Shown piece by piece: positions 55,756-63,525 of a stretch of 64,000 nucleotides of DNA. Each line of letters starts with the position of its first letter. Positions within the stretch are counted from its first letter, which is position 1. The notes under the pieces were generated by a model. The model saw nothing but the letters and a program-made list of their open reading frames with translations, made no database searches and was not told where the DNA came from. This DNA comes from Aquiluna sp. Lineage in GTDB: Bacteria > Actinomycetota > Actinomycetes > Actinomycetales > Microbacteriaceae. Location of the stretch: positions 62,001 through 126,000 of the forward strand of contig JAFMHN010000001.1 of the NCBI GenBank assembly GCA_017854485.1. Direction: 5' to 3'. The position numbers and the translations under genes were made by a program.

Positions 55756-56957
55756 TTGGCTAACCCCCAGTGTCTTCTGACGCGTCTCATTGCGTCGGCA
55801 CTAAACAGCACTGTTGGACGCGCACCGCTGAGGCGCAGGAAGGCATCCCCAGCTTCGGTGGCTTCGGTGATTACCTGACCGACCTCAACCCCCTGAAACC
55901 TAAGCCGCAATGCCAAATCTGAGGCATTGAAGCCGCCAACGACCTCGACCCGATTCAACTTTGAGAAATCCACTGTCCACAACCAACTTGGATCATGAAT
56001 ATCCCTACCCGCCATCAGCATCAACGGCAGTTCATCCCCGACTAGTTCATCCAAGTTCTTCTGAAAACTAGTTGGGTTCTGCACGAGCCGCAGGTCAATA
56101 TGACGATCGGCTACTACGACCCTTTCATTTCTTGCGAACACCGGTTTCAGTTCCAGCAGCCTTGACTGAACAACATCGGGGTCCACTTCAATTAGGCACT
56201 CAAGGGCAGCAACGGCCGCAGCTAGGTTCATTGCCTGATGGCTCGGTAGCGCCACTGTTTGGTAGACAGAGTCTTTGCCCAGACCATGAACGGTGACGCT
56301 GGAAGCACCTGCAGTGACAAAATGTGAAAGTGCTGGGTGAGCGCCAAAATTTAGAGCGTAGCTAAGTTCACCTGGTGGGAGCTGATTCCTGTCGGCTCCA
56401 AAGGCCAGCGGGGTTTTGCCGAAATCTAACTGGCAGAGGTTTTTGTCCTCGGCATTTATAAGAACGGACCCTGCCTCTACACCAATGATCTTAAGCATCT
56501 CAATGACCACTTCTGGATCAACGAATCGGTCAAGTTGATCAGAGAGCACGTTGGTGAGCACGGCAAGCTTTATCGGAAGCTCTTTGGCCAAAACGGCCCC
56601 ATGCCCCTCATCCCACTCCAGCACGGCAATATCAAAATCGATTCGACCGCGGAGATCTGACTGGGCCAAAATTGCAGCAACTAGTCCTTGACGGATGTTT
56701 GCGGTGCTGGTGTTAGTAAAAACCCTTAATCCATGCGATTGAAGCAGCGAAACCAAATAGCTGGTGGTGGATGATTTCCCCGCCGAACCAGAAACTACTA
56801 CCAACCCGCCTGGAATGCTTCTAATCGCGTTGGCGAGCAGCTTAGGTTGGATTTTGTTGGCGATTACTCCTGGAAGTGCGGAACCTCCGCCGGGTCGAAC
56901 TAATCGGATTAGCAACCTGGCGAGCTTCCCGAACATCACAGCCAGGAAGGTACGCAT
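55752..56957 (-). CDS. MurT-like Mur ligase (DUF1727 C-terminus), divergent
   Basis: 401 residues. ATP loop GSAGKSSTT at 57-65, TNTSTANIRQG, SDQLDRF at 139-145 (usual RDQLDRYGE), LINAEDKNL, and C-terminal NPTSFQKNL and DIHDPSWLWTVDF (316-331), all MurT/DUF1727 landmarks. In known MurT a four-cysteine zinc ribbon lies in the middle; here only two separate cysteines exist (175 and 253) and the ribbon is absent. MurT activates the alpha-carboxyl of D-Glu of lipid II. Directly downstream of sigA (stop TAA then ATG), and coupled to the GatD-like gene. Confidence 0.82.
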   Translation of the reverse strand: MRTFLAVMFGKLARLLIRLVRPGGGSALPGVIANKIQPKLLANAIRSIPGGLVVVSGSAGKSSTTSYLVSLLQSHGLRVFTNTSTANIRQGLVAAILAQSDLRGRIDFDIAVLEWDEGHGAVLAKELPIKLAVLTNVLSDQLDRFVDPEVVIEMLKIIGVEAGSVLINAEDKNLCQLDFGKTPLAFGADRNQLPPGELSYALNFGAHPALSHFVTAGASSVTVHGLGKDSVYQTVALPSHQAMNLAAAVAALECLIEVDPDVVQSRLLELKPVFARNERVVVADRHIDLRLVQNPTSFQKNLDELVGDELPLMLMAGRDIHDPSWLWTVDFSKLNRVEVVGGFNASDLALRLRFQGVEVGQVITEATEAGDAFLRLSGARPTVLFSADAMRRVRRHWGLAK

Positions 56958-58223
56958 TTATCCGTCCAGGTAATCTCTGAGTAGTTGTGACCTTGATGGG
57001 TGACGAAGCTTTGACATGGTCTTAGATTCGATCTGACGGATACGTTCACGAGTCACACCGAACTTCTCACCAATTTGATCCAGAGTCATCTGGACACCGT
57101 CTCCCAAACCGAAGCGGGACCTAATTACCCCAGCCTCTCTTGGGTGAAGGCTATCGAGAACTCTCTCAAGCTCCTGCTGGAGCATGGTGAAGCCGACTGC
57201 ATCCGCTGGCACTACCGCCTCGGTGTCCTCAATCAGGTCACCGAACTCGCTGTCGCCATCTTCTCCAAGCGGAGTGGAAAGGGAAATTGGCTCGCGACCA
57301 TACTTCTGAACCTCAACCACCTTCTCAGGTGTCATGTCCAATTCTGCAGCCAACTCCTCTGGGGTTGGCTCGCGGCCAAGGTCCTGAAGCAGCTGGCGCT
57401 GAACACGGGCCAACTTGTTAATGACCTCAACCATGTGGACTGGAATACGAATAGTTCTTGCCTGGTCTGCCATGGCTCGCGTAATCGCCTGACGAATCCA
57501 CCAGGTTGCGTATGTCGAAAACTTGAAGCCCTTCGTGTAGTCAAACTTCTCTACGGCACGGATTAGCCCGAGGTTACCCTCTTGAATCAGATCCAAAAAC
57601 TGCATTCCGCGACCGGTGTAACGCTTGGCGAGTGAAACAACCAGACGAAGGTTAGCCTCGAGCAGGTGTGACTTTGAGCGCTTGCCGTCCTTTACAACCC
57701 AGTTCAGGTCACGTCGGTCAGCCGGAGCAAGGTTTTTATCGGTGGCAAGCTTCTCTTCTGCAAACAGACCAGCCTCAATGCGCTTTGCTAGCTCTACCTC
57801 AAGCTCAGCATTAAGCAGCGCCACCTTACCGATTTGCTTCAGGTAGTCCTTGACCGGGTCAGCCGTCGCACCAGTAATGGTTAGGTTCTGGACCGGGATG
57901 TCGTCTTCGTCATCCTTGATTACAAGTGCGTCGGTTGGAAGCTCAATAACACCGGTTGTTGGTTCAGCGTCATCAGCTGTTAGGTCCACCGCAGCGGCAG
58001 CCTCAGAAACAATGTCTTCCACCGAGTCGGTGACCTTTGATTTGGCGGCCTTTGTTGTGGCCTTGGCTGGTGCCTTCTTGACCAGTGCAGGCTTGGCAGC
58101 CTTTGTGGCCGCAGGCTTCTTGTCCGCAGCTACCTTCTTAGGTGCTGCCGCCTTCTTTGGAGCAGCCTTGACTGCACCTGTGGTGGCGGATTCTTTGGCT
58201 TTCGCCTTGGACGCTGTAGCGAT
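56958..58223 (-). CDS. sigA: primary RNA polymerase sigma factor (sigma-A/70)
   Basis: Main sigma factor. Conserved regions: 1.2 [11 protein letters not shown], 2 [21 protein letters not shown] and [14 protein letters not shown], 3 [13 protein letters not shown], 4 [20 protein letters not shown], end LRDYLDG. A GTG at 58022 gives 354 residues, but the same frame stays open 67 codons further and reads as the Lys/Ala/Pro-rich N-terminus usual in actinobacterial SigA. The only start near a ribosome binding site there is AUC at 58223 (six bases after GAGG), giving 421 residues. The true start is unsettled; the rest is certain. Confidence 0.93.
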   Translation of the reverse strand: MATASKAKAKESATTGAVKAAPKKAAAPKKVAADKKPAATKAAKPALVKKAPAKATTKAAKSKVTDSVEDIVSEAAAAVDLTADDAEPTTGVIELPTDALVIKDDEDDIPVQNLTITGATADPVKDYLKQIGKVALLNAELEVELAKRIEAGLFAEEKLATDKNLAPADRRDLNWVVKDGKRSKSHLLEANLRLVVSLAKRYTGRGMQFLDLIQEGNLGLIRAVEKFDYTKGFKFSTYATWWIRQAITRAMADQARTIRIPVHMVEVINKLARVQRQLLQDLGREPTPEELAAELDMTPEKVVEVQKYGREPISLSTPLGEDGDSEFGDLIEDTEAVVPADAVGFTMLQQELERVLDSLHPREAGVIRSRFGLGDGVQMTLDQIGEKFGVTRERIRQIESKTMSKLRHPSRSQLLRDYLDG

Positions 58224-58250
58224 GATATTCCTCTATCTCGGGCAGACTTT

Positions 58251-58285
58251 AAACCCTTGTCAAGTCGAAGGACCTGAAAGGGTTT
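58251..58285 (-). promoter_or_regulatory. 5' leader hairpin of sigA
   Basis: On the minus strand AAACCCTT (58285-58278) pairs with AAGGGTTT (58258-58251), and inside it TCAGGTC (58277-58271) pairs with GACTTGA (58266-58260, one G-U), closing a CTTC loop with one bulged base. This 15-pair stem ends 27 bases before the AUC. No T-run follows, so it is a leader structure rather than an intrinsic terminator of PAC2. Confidence 0.65.
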
Positions 58286-58291
58286 CCCTCT

Positions 58292-58300
58292 AGTATGCCA
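58292..58300 (-). promoter_or_regulatory. extended -10 promoter of sigA
   Basis: Minus-strand TGGCATACT is an extended -10 (TGN plus CATACT, four of six). Transcription would begin near 58285, exactly at the foot of the leader hairpin. No clear -35. Confidence 0.4.
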
Positions 58301-58344
58301 CTAAATACGCGGCAATACAGCTAAAACACGAAATTAGCGCCGAT

Positions 58345-59250
58345 TTATTCCTGATCATCGGTGTTGTTTCGCATCGTTGTCAGGTACTTCTCAAGCTCAT
58401 CGGCCAATTCGTCCACGGTGGGCGGCTCTCCGGAAGGCTTACCAATCGGAGCCCTAGACGGCCCCTGAGACCCTGATGAGTACCCCTGTTCAAGAGTCTG
58501 AACCAGCTTCGCTAACTCCGCGTTGTCAGCGATCTGCGCTTCCACCTTCGCGGCAAATTCGTTAGCAGCATCGCGAAGGTCATCAGATGGGAAGACCAAG
58601 CCGGTCGCGGCACTGATTAGCTCTAGTCCACTGAGGGCCGCGTTTGGAACCTCGTTCTCGGCCAAATAGTGCGGCACAAGAAGCACAAACCCGGCCGTCG
58701 CAACAAAACTGGCACTGAGGCGATATTCCAAAAGGTGTGTCACGTTTCCAGGCACTTGGGTTTGAGGTTTCCACTCTGAGAACCTCTGAATCATGTCAGC
58801 GCGATTACCAGAGACGGTAACGCCAGCGGGTCTTGTGTGAGGAATCGGGAACGGGATCGAGTGCACCCAGGTGAAGTTCTTGACCTGATATTTTCTGATT
58901 AGCTCAAGAATTGAGCTTGCAAATCGCTCCCACCTAAGATCCGGCTCGTAGCCCTCCAGCAGCAAGAATGGCTGCTGAGCCTCATCGAAGACCAGATGGA
59001 CAGCCAGTGACGGAGGTTCGTAGGACTCGATGTGGTCCTTCTCAAAATAGAGTGAAGGTCTCCTTGATCGGTAGTCAAGGAATTCGTCGTTGTCAAAACG
59101 GACTATCTCCTCTGAGTCCAGCTGACCAAAAAGGTGTGTTGATAGTTGAGACACAGTCTGGCCCGCGTCACTAAAGCCGTTTATTAGCGCCACCATTGGA
59201 AGCCCGCTAGGGACTTCTGGCTGCCCAATAATCTTGTATGACGCTTCCAC
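58345..59250 (-). CDS. PAC2 family protein
   Basis: 301 residues. Related to eukaryotic proteasome-assembly chaperone 2; the bacterial members have no firm role. Features: ALINGFSDAGQTVSQLSTHLF near 22-42, the FDNDEFLDYRSRRP segment, and ATGLVFPSDDL. The C-terminal 50 residues are a disordered Ser/Pro/Gly-rich link and an acidic helix. GTG start with TACTAT six bases upstream, so probably leaderless. Shares a 32-base promoter gap with pepA. Confidence 0.9.
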   Translation of the reverse strand: MEASYKIIGQPEVPSGLPMVALINGFSDAGQTVSQLSTHLFGQLDSEEIVRFDNDEFLDYRSRRPSLYFEKDHIESYEPPSLAVHLVFDEAQQPFLLLEGYEPDLRWERFASSILELIRKYQVKNFTWVHSIPFPIPHTRPAGVTVSGNRADMIQRFSEWKPQTQVPGNVTHLLEYRLSASFVATAGFVLLVPHYLAENEVPNAALSGLELISAATGLVFPSDDLRDAANEFAAKVEAQIADNAELAKLVQTLEQGYSSGSQGPSRAPIGKPSGEPPTVDELADELEKYLTTMRNNTDDQE

Positions 59251-59256
59251 AAAACA

Positions 59257-59275
59257 ATAGTAACCGACCTAAACT
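59257..59275. promoter_or_regulatory. back-to-back -10 boxes of PAC2 and pepA
   Basis: TACTAT on the minus strand (59262-59257), six bases before the PAC2 GTG, and TAAACT on the plus strand (59270-59275), seven bases before the pepA ATG. Seven bases separate the two boxes. Neither gene has a Shine-Dalgarno. Confidence 0.5.
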
Positions 59276-59282
59276 TGTGGCC

Positions 59283-60680
59283 ATGCACACTATCTCGGTC
59301 AGCACAATATCTACCCCCGCCACCCATGTCGCAGCTGCTCTCACGGACACCGGACCACAGGGCTTGGCCGCAAACATCACCAAGGACACCCTTGAGCACT
59401 TCGGTGCTCTGAGCAAGCCTGAGCAGGTGACCCGAATTCCCGGAGAATCCTCCACATTTCTTATGGTCGGATGCGGTGCTGAGATCAACTATCGAAATTT
59501 CGCAGCAGCCGCGGTTCGCTCTGCAAAGGACCTAGTCGAATTGGTGATTGACCTGACTCTGGCAAGCGATAGTGAGATTCTAGAAGCGGCTGAAGGAGCT
59601 GCACTAGGGGTTGAAACACCGAACAGCTACAAGGCGAGCAAAACCAAGCTGCAGACAGTGACCCTGATGGTCAAGCCAGAATTTGAATCGCTAGAGATTG
59701 AACCGGCTATCCAGATCGCTACTCAGGTGGTCAATGCACGAGAACTTATAAACACTCCGGCCAATGATCTCTGGCCGCAAAAACTTGCGGAGACAGCTGC
59801 CAACCACGCAAAGCACCTACCAATCGAAGTTGAGATTTGGGACGAGGAGCGTCTAGTAGAAGAAAACTGCGGCGGCATACTTGGGGTTGGGCGCGGCTCA
59901 GTGAGGCCACCGCGACTAGTAAAAATGACCTACCGCGGCGGATCCAAGCACCTTGGCCTAGTCGGTAAGGGCATAACTTTTGACACTGGTGGGCTTTCCT
60001 TGAAACCCGCCGAATCAATGGTCGGAATGAAGTACGACATGGCCGGTGCAGCCACCGTAATGGCAGCCATTCTCGCAATTGCCCAGCAACAGATTCCGGT
60101 TACGGTGACAGCGATTATGTGCTTGGCCGAGAACATGCCATCCGGCCAGGCAACAAGGCCTGGCGATGTCCTCAAAATGAGAAACGGCAAGACAGTCGAG
60201 GTGCTTAACACGGACGCTGAGGGTCGGCTGGTCCTAGGAGACGGTCTTACCGTTCTAGCCGAACTGAACCCAGACCACATAGTAGATGTAGCAACGCTGA
60301 CTGGAGCGGCAACAATTGCTCTGGGTAACCGATATGCCGGACTCATGGGACGGGGCTCGGCAATAGAGCGCGTGAAAGAGGCCGGCACCCAGGTGGGAGA
60401 GCTGATCTGGGAGATGCCACTTCCCGAAGAGCTGCGCCCACTGCTTGATTCAGACTTGGCAGATATCGCGAATGTGAAGATAGGCAATCGAGCCGGCGGC
60501 ATGCTGATAGCCGGATGGTTCCTGAGCGAATTTGTTGCCGAGGATGCCTCCTGGGCACATCTTGATATTGCCGGCCCGGCCAATAATGACAGCGCTCCCT
60601 ATGGGGTTGTGCCAAAGGGTGCCTCCGGAGTTGCGATTCGCACGCTTGTGCAGCTCGCGCAAAACCTTGCTGATAAGTAG
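59283..60680 (+). CDS. pepA: leucyl aminopeptidase (M17)
   Basis: Two-metal cytosolic aminopeptidase. 465 residues from the ATG at 59283 (MHTISVSTISTPATHVAAA); the upstream 15 codons in frame are an artefact of the promoter gap. Metal and catalytic segments: VGKGITFDTGGLSLKPAESM with the Lys and Asp, MKYDMAGAATVMA, and the signature NTDAEGRLVLGD. In some bacteria PepA also binds DNA; not tested here. Starts with a TAAACT box seven bases upstream. Confidence 0.96.
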   Translation: MHTISVSTISTPATHVAAALTDTGPQGLAANITKDTLEHFGALSKPEQVTRIPGESSTFLMVGCGAEINYRNFAAAAVRSAKDLVELVIDLTLASDSEILEAAEGAALGVETPNSYKASKTKLQTVTLMVKPEFESLEIEPAIQIATQVVNARELINTPANDLWPQKLAETAANHAKHLPIEVEIWDEERLVEENCGGILGVGRGSVRPPRLVKMTYRGGSKHLGLVGKGITFDTGGLSLKPAESMVGMKYDMAGAATVMAAILAIAQQQIPVTVTAIMCLAENMPSGQATRPGDVLKMRNGKTVEVLNTDAEGRLVLGDGLTVLAELNPDHIVDVATLTGAATIALGNRYAGLMGRGSAIERVKEAGTQVGELIWEMPLPEELRPLLDSDLADIANVKIGNRAGGMLIAGWFLSEFVAEDASWAHLDIAGPANNDSAPYGVVPKGASGVAIRTLVQLAQNLADK

Positions 60681-60693
60681 GTAGTAGACTTCT

Positions 60694-60717
60694 GCGGGTA
60701 ATAGGCCGCGTTTTTTT
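60694..60717 (+). terminator. weak terminator-like stem between pepA and lpdA
   Basis: GCGG (60694-60697) pairs with CCGC (60706-60709), then G and seven T (60711-60717). The stem is only four pairs with an eight-base loop, so it is weak. The T-run is followed at once by the GGAG that serves lpdA. Confidence 0.3.
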
Positions 60718-60726
60718 GGAGCTAAA

Positions 60727-62100
60727 TTGGCAGAGAATACTTTTGACCTTGTAATCCTTGGCAGCGGAAGTGGTGGCTACGCCGCCGCTTTGCGCGGAGC
60801 CCAACTTGGATTATCCGTTGCGCTAATCGAAAAGGACAAGCTCGGCGGCACCTGCCTACACCGCGGCTGTATCCCGACTAAAGCGCTATTGCACTCTGCT
60901 GAGGTAGCCGACACCACAAAAGAGGCTGCGCACTACGGCGTGACCGCTGCCTTCCAGGGCATCGACATGGTCCAGGTAAATAAGTACCGCGACTCAATTG
61001 TTGACAAGCTTTATAAGGGACTAACCGGACTGGTTGGTTCAAAGAACATTACTTCGATTCAAGGCGAGGGTCGCCTGACCGGACCCAAGACCGTCACTGT
61101 CGGTAGTGAGACCTACACCGGCAAAAACGTTCTCTTAGCCACTGGATCTGTAACAAAGACCCTAGGAATCGAAATTGGTGGCCGAGTAATCACCAGCGAC
61201 CAGGCGCTTCAGATGGACTGGGTTCCTCAGAAGGTTGCCATTCTCGGCGGCGGCGTTATCGGAGTTGAGTTTGCATCAATCTGGCGCTCTTTCGGCGCAG
61301 AGGTCACCATTATCGAAGGCCTTGACCGACTCGTGCCAAATGAAGATCCAGCGATGAGCAAGGGCCTGGAGCGCGCCTACAAGAAGCGCGGTATCGATTT
61401 CAAACTAGGAAACAAATTCAAGCAGGTCACCCAGAATGAAGCTGGCGTCACTGTAGAGCTGGAGTCAGGCGATTCGGTGCAGGCAGACATTCTGCTGGTA
61501 GCCGTGGGACGTGGACCAAACGCCACCGGCTTTGGCTTCGAAGAGCAGGGCATCGCAATGGAGCGCGGCTGGGTCCTGACCAACGACCGCCTAGAAACCA
61601 ATGTTCCTGGCGTTTATGCAGCAGGAGACATCGTCCCAGGATTGCAGTTGGCCCACAGGGGCTTCATGCAGGGAATTTTTGTCGCTGAGGAAATTGCTGG
61701 CCTCAATCCAATAGTTGTCGACGAGATGGGCATCCCACGCGTCACCTACTGCGAGCCAGAAATTGCTTCAGTGGGACTCACAGAAGCTCAGGCCAAGGAA
61801 AAATTTGGCGCTGACAAGGTTTCGATTTACGAATACAACCTAGCCGGAAACGGCAAGAGCAACATCCTGGGTACTGCTGGAGTAATCAAGCTAATCCGTG
61901 AGGTGAATGGACCGGTAATCGGTTTCCACATGATCGGATCTCGGGCCGGAGAGCAGGTCGGCGAAGCACAGCTAATTGTGAACTGGGAGGCATATCCTGA
62001 GGATGTGGCACCACTTATTCACGCCCACCCGACCATGAATGAAGCTATCGGAGAGGCCCACCTGGCGCTTGCCGGTAAGCCGCTTCACGCACACGCTTAA
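60727..62100 (+). CDS. lpdA: dihydrolipoyl dehydrogenase (E3)
   Basis: FAD disulfide reductase that re-oxidises the lipoamide of 2-oxoacid dehydrogenase complexes. 457 residues. FAD loop LGSGSGGYAAALRGAQLG at 11-28, redox pair Cys43/Cys48 in GGTCLHRGCIPTKAL, NAD-binding ILGGGVIGVEFAS, and the C-terminal catalytic His-Glu in HAHPTMNEAIGEA. TTG start with GGAG six bases upstream. Next to the E2 gene and lipB. Confidence 0.97.
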   Translation: MAENTFDLVILGSGSGGYAAALRGAQLGLSVALIEKDKLGGTCLHRGCIPTKALLHSAEVADTTKEAAHYGVTAAFQGIDMVQVNKYRDSIVDKLYKGLTGLVGSKNITSIQGEGRLTGPKTVTVGSETYTGKNVLLATGSVTKTLGIEIGGRVITSDQALQMDWVPQKVAILGGGVIGVEFASIWRSFGAEVTIIEGLDRLVPNEDPAMSKGLERAYKKRGIDFKLGNKFKQVTQNEAGVTVELESGDSVQADILLVAVGRGPNATGFGFEEQGIAMERGWVLTNDRLETNVPGVYAAGDIVPGLQLAHRGFMQGIFVAEEIAGLNPIVVDEMGIPRVTYCEPEIASVGLTEAQAKEKFGADKVSIYEYNLAGNGKSNILGTAGVIKLIREVNGPVIGFHMIGSRAGEQVGEAQLIVNWEAYPEDVAPLIHAHPTMNEAIGEAHLALAGKPLHAHA

Positions 62101-62127
62101 TAAGACAAGGACAGTTAGGTAAGAACG

Positions 62128-63498
62128 ATGAGTGAAGTAACACTTCCTGCACTGGGTGAATCAGTCACCGAGGGAACAGTGACCCGCTGGCTTAAGAATG
62201 TTGGCGACACTGTGGCTGTTGATGAGCCACTGGTTGAAGTATCCACAGACAAGGTTGACACGGAGATCCCGTCCCCGTTCGCTGGAACGCTTCAGCAAAT
62301 CATGGTTCAAGAAGATGAGACTGTAGCCGTCGGCGCTGTACTAGCGGTTATCGGTGAGGGCGCCGCTCCTGCCGCCGCGGCCGCAGAACCTGCAGCTCCT
62401 GTTGCTGCCGCTCCTATTGCTGAGGCCCCTGCCGCTCCTGTTGCTCCCGCACCTGTTGTTCCCGCACCTGTTGTTCCCGCACCTGTTGCTGAGGCACCTG
62501 TTGCCGCTCCTGCAGCTCCCGCTCCTGTTGCTGAGGCACCTGTTGCTCCCGCAGCTCCGGCTCCTGTCGCTGCTGCTCCTGTTGCAGCTGCTGCACCAGT
62601 AGCCGTTCCTAATAATGACTCCAGCTACGTAACGCCGATCGTTCGCAAGTTGGCGGCCGAAAAGGGAATTGACCTAGCGTCCGTAAAGGGCACCGGGGTC
62701 GGAGGCAGAATCCGCAAGGAAGACCTAGCTGCAACTCAGGGATCTTCACAAGCTAGCTACAGCCCAGAGCCTGCATCGCCGTTGCGTGGCACAGTCGTCC
62801 CGATGTCAAGACTTCGCAAGGTCTTGGCAGAGCGAGCCGTTGCCTCTATGCAGCAAAGTGCTCAGCTGACATCAGTGGTCGAGGTGGACGTCACCAAGGT
62901 TGCAAACCTGCGGACCAGAATCCAAGCGGAGTTCACCCAGAAAGCCGGCACCAAGCTTTCGTTCATGCCGTTCTTTACGCTTGCCGCAGCCGAGGCTTTG
63001 GCCGCGAACCCAGTTATTAACAGCACCGTTGAAGACACCAACATCGTCTACCACGGACAGGACAACCTGTCCTTTGCCGTCGAGACCGAGCGCGGTCTTC
63101 TGACACCAGTGATCAAGAACGCTTCGTCTTTGACAATCGCACAGCTAGCGCAGTCAATTGCCGACATGGCCGAGCGAACCCGAAACAACCAACTGACACC
63201 CGATGAGCTGTCGGGTGGAACATTCACGCTGACCAACACTGGCAGTCGTGGTGCTTTGTTCGACACCCCGGTTGTGTTCCTGCCGCAGTCTGCCATTCTC
63301 GGCACCGGAATCGTCACGAAGCGTGCCGCCGTTGTCAAGGACCAGGACGGCAATGATGCGATTGCGATTCGTTCGATGGTTTACCTGGCACTGAGCTACG
63401 ACCACCGCATCATCGATGGTGCAGACGCCTCACGTTACCTAATGGCTGTCAAGGCAAGGTTGGAAGACGGTCAGTTCGAATCAGTACTGGGAATCTAG
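62128..63498 (+). CDS. sucB: dihydrolipoamide acyltransferase (E2)
   Basis: E2 core of a 2-oxoacid dehydrogenase, probably shared by pyruvate or 2-oxoglutarate complexes as DlaT/SucB is in mycobacteria. 456 residues: one lipoyl domain (1-78; Lys42 in STDKVDTEI), a long Ala/Pro/Val linker (about 80-160), a peripheral-subunit-binding domain (YVTPIVRKLAAEKG, about 169-203) and the catalytic domain with SYDHRIIDGADASRYL near the end. Many actinobacterial homologues have two or three lipoyl domains; here there is one. Follows lpdA by 27 bases. Confidence 0.94.
   Translation: MSEVTLPALGESVTEGTVTRWLKNVGDTVAVDEPLVEVSTDKVDTEIPSPFAGTLQQIMVQEDETVAVGAVLAVIGEGAAPAAAAAEPAAPVAAAPIAEAPAAPVAPAPVVPAPVVPAPVAEAPVAAPAAPAPVAEAPVAPAAPAPVAAAPVAAAAPVAVPNNDSSYVTPIVRKLAAEKGIDLASVKGTGVGGRIRKEDLAATQGSSQASYSPEPASPLRGTVVPMSRLRKVLAERAVASMQQSAQLTSVVEVDVTKVANLRTRIQAEFTQKAGTKLSFMPFFTLAAAEALAANPVINSTVEDTNIVYHGQDNLSFAVETERGLLTPVIKNASSLTIAQLAQSIADMAERTRNNQLTPDELSGGTFTLTNTGSRGALFDTPVVFLPQSAILGTGIVTKRAAVVKDQDGNDAIAIRSMVYLALSYDHRIIDGADASRYLMAVKARLEDGQFESVLGI
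62446..62490 (+). repeat. 15-bp tandem repeat in the E2 linker
   Basis: Three head-to-tail copies of CCCGCACCTGTTGTT (third copy with one change), each coding for Pro-Ala-Pro-Val-Val. Surrounding Ala/Pro codons extend the pattern less exactly from about 62360 to 62600. Such runs change length easily by slippage. Confidence 0.9.
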
Positions 63499-63525
63499 TC
63501 GCCCCATTGCCAAGAGATAGAAGCT

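Noticed and set aside
57850-58293. Plus-strand open frame of 147 codons opposite the sigA N-terminus
   Set aside because: The Ala/Ser/Phe-rich product is the mirror of the Lys/Ala codons of sigA; no ribosome binding site and no family features.
62354-62602. Low-complexity repeats in the E2 linker as a possible CRISPR-like array or antisense Gln-rich gene
   Set aside because: The repeats have no unique spacers and encode the Ala/Pro linker in the E2 frame; the antisense Gln/Arg-rich frame is just their complement.
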